A DNA stretch of 5,206 nucleotides, from positions 1-5,206 of the forward strand of contig SCTD01000066.1 in the NCBI GenBank assembly GCA_004299215.1, read 5' to 3'. The stretch is from Frankiales bacterium (lineage in GTDB: Bacteria; Actinomycetota; Actinomycetes; Mycobacteriales; SCTD01). Positions 4,823 to 5,206 of this stretch are shown here, piece by piece. The position numbers and the translations under genes are program-made. The notes beneath the pieces were generated by a model. The model did no database searches and was not told where the DNA came from. It was given only the letters and a program-made list of their open reading frames with translations. Numbering within the stretch: position 1 is the stretch's first letter; each line of letters begins with the position of its first letter.

Positions 4823-4984
4823 GAGGGACCTCCTGGACTGCGCCGGCGAGACGGCGCGGGACGCCGAGCGGTCGCCCGGCCCGGACGACGCTCGTCGCGC
4901 GCGGCCGCTCGCGGCTGGCCGTGCCGGCGATCTGTGGACCGGTGCCGGCCTGTGGGCAGCCGCCGCGTCCCGCCTGTCCGGGCG
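4823..4984 (-). promoter_or_regulatory. 162-base leader region of the pilin gene, with repeats and hairpins
   Basis: No gene is seen here. In the - strand sense the stretch holds two copies of a 14-base motif, CCACAG-GCCGGCAC at 4955-4942 and CCACAG-ATC-GCCGGCAC at 4937-4921 (the second with three extra bases). Next come nested inverted repeats (CGAGCGG 4865-4871 with CCGCTCG 4905-4911; CGACG/CGTCG around 4886-4897). A small 6-bp hairpin follows (GCGCCG 4840-4845, CGGCGC 4852-4857) just upstream of the ribosome site. No convincing -10 or -35 box is visible, but the size, unusual for an otherwise tight operon, suggests regulation of the pilin here. Confidence 0.45.
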
Positions 4985-5206
4985 TCAGAAGGACGCGAGC
5001 AGCGGCGCGGCCAGGCCGACGACGACGGGGACCACTCCGAGCAGCACGAACGCCGGCAGGAAGCACAGGCCCAGCGGCGCGACGGCGAGGACGCCCACCC
5101 GGCGCGCTTCCTCCTCGCCACGGGCGGCGGCGGCGGCCCGCGCGTCGGCGGCCAGCCGCGTGACGGCCCGCGCGACCGGGGCGCCTCCCTCGGCGGCGCG
5201 GGCGAG
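4985..5206 (-). CDS. TadC-like type II secretion system F-domain protein, C-terminal part (truncated by window edge)
   Basis: The frame is open at the right edge and ends in TGA (4987-4985), leaving the last 73 residues. The fragment starts with an amphipathic Ala/Arg-rich helix carrying GAPVARAVTRLAADARA and GEEEARRVGV, then a long hydrophobic end, APLGLCFLPAFVLLGVVPVVVGLAAPL, the usual close of TadC/T2SSF proteins. These form the inner-membrane platform of the Tad pilus together with TadB. TadC rather than TadB is chosen because the DUF4244 pilin gene follows directly, as in Mycobacterium Rv3657c-Rv3656c. The N-terminal part, and therefore total length and integrity, cannot be seen. Confidence 0.85.
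   Translation of the reverse strand, partial: LARAAEGGAPVARAVTRLAADARAAAAARGEEEARRVGVLAVAPLGLCFLPAFVLLGVVPVVVGLAAPLLASF

Noticed and set aside
4287..5066. - strand frame of 259 codons spanning the pilin leader, pilin and TadE genes
   Set aside because: It overlaps three well-supported genes in another phase and has low-complexity Arg/Pro content.

Overview
The window reads as chromosomal DNA from a very GC-rich actinobacterium. Reading frames have almost exclusively G or C at the third codon position, GTG starts are used freely, and the gene set (a helicase with a C-terminal zinc-cysteine cluster facing an actinobacterial Tad pilus operon) is typical of the phylum. A class E sortase and the general style suggest a Geodermatophilaceae- or Frankia-like relative, but that placement is inference.

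Layout from left to right: (1) the last 168 residues of a DEAD/DEAH-box helicase of the MrfA/Rv3649 type on the + strand (2-508), followed closely by a small two-helix, coiled-coil membrane protein resembling LapA (516-935). (2) After a 12-base convergent junction, everything is on the - strand. Read in the direction of transcription (right to left) it runs: the 3' end of a TadC-like secretion membrane protein (4985-5206), a 64-residue Flp-type pilin of the DUF4244 family (4628-4822), a TadE-like minor pilin (4189-4560), a second TadE-like protein of the 'helicase/secretion neighbourhood' type (3833-4192), a six-helix membrane protein of unknown function (3117-3779), a class E sortase (2234-2938), and a secreted Ig/Fn3-like surface protein with a long Gly/Ser/Thr linker and a C-terminal membrane anchor (948-2237).

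The right half matches the conserved actinobacterial order tadC - DUF4244 pilin - tadE - tadE-like - (convergent) helicase, known from Mycobacterium as Rv3657c-Rv3654c facing Rv3649. Here the interval between the second TadE-like gene and the helicase carries three extra genes on the pilus strand: a membrane protein, a sortase and a surface protein. The sortase and surface-protein genes share an ATGA stop/start overlap and so form a translationally coupled pair. The two TadE-like genes are coupled the same way by a GTGA overlap. The pilin gene has the best Shine-Dalgarno sequence in the window and is followed by a very strong GC-rich hairpin, which fits high expression of the major pilin relative to the minor pilins downstream.

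No RNA gene, CRISPR array or insertion sequence was seen. No gene-free stretch exceeds 300 bases; the longest are 178 bases (2939-3116) and 162 bases (4823-4984), and both are described. I see no convincing wholly undescribed system. The most distinctive points are the sortase/substrate pair sitting in the helicase-Tad interval with a non-canonical sorting signal, and the hairpin that separates the pilin from the minor pilins.
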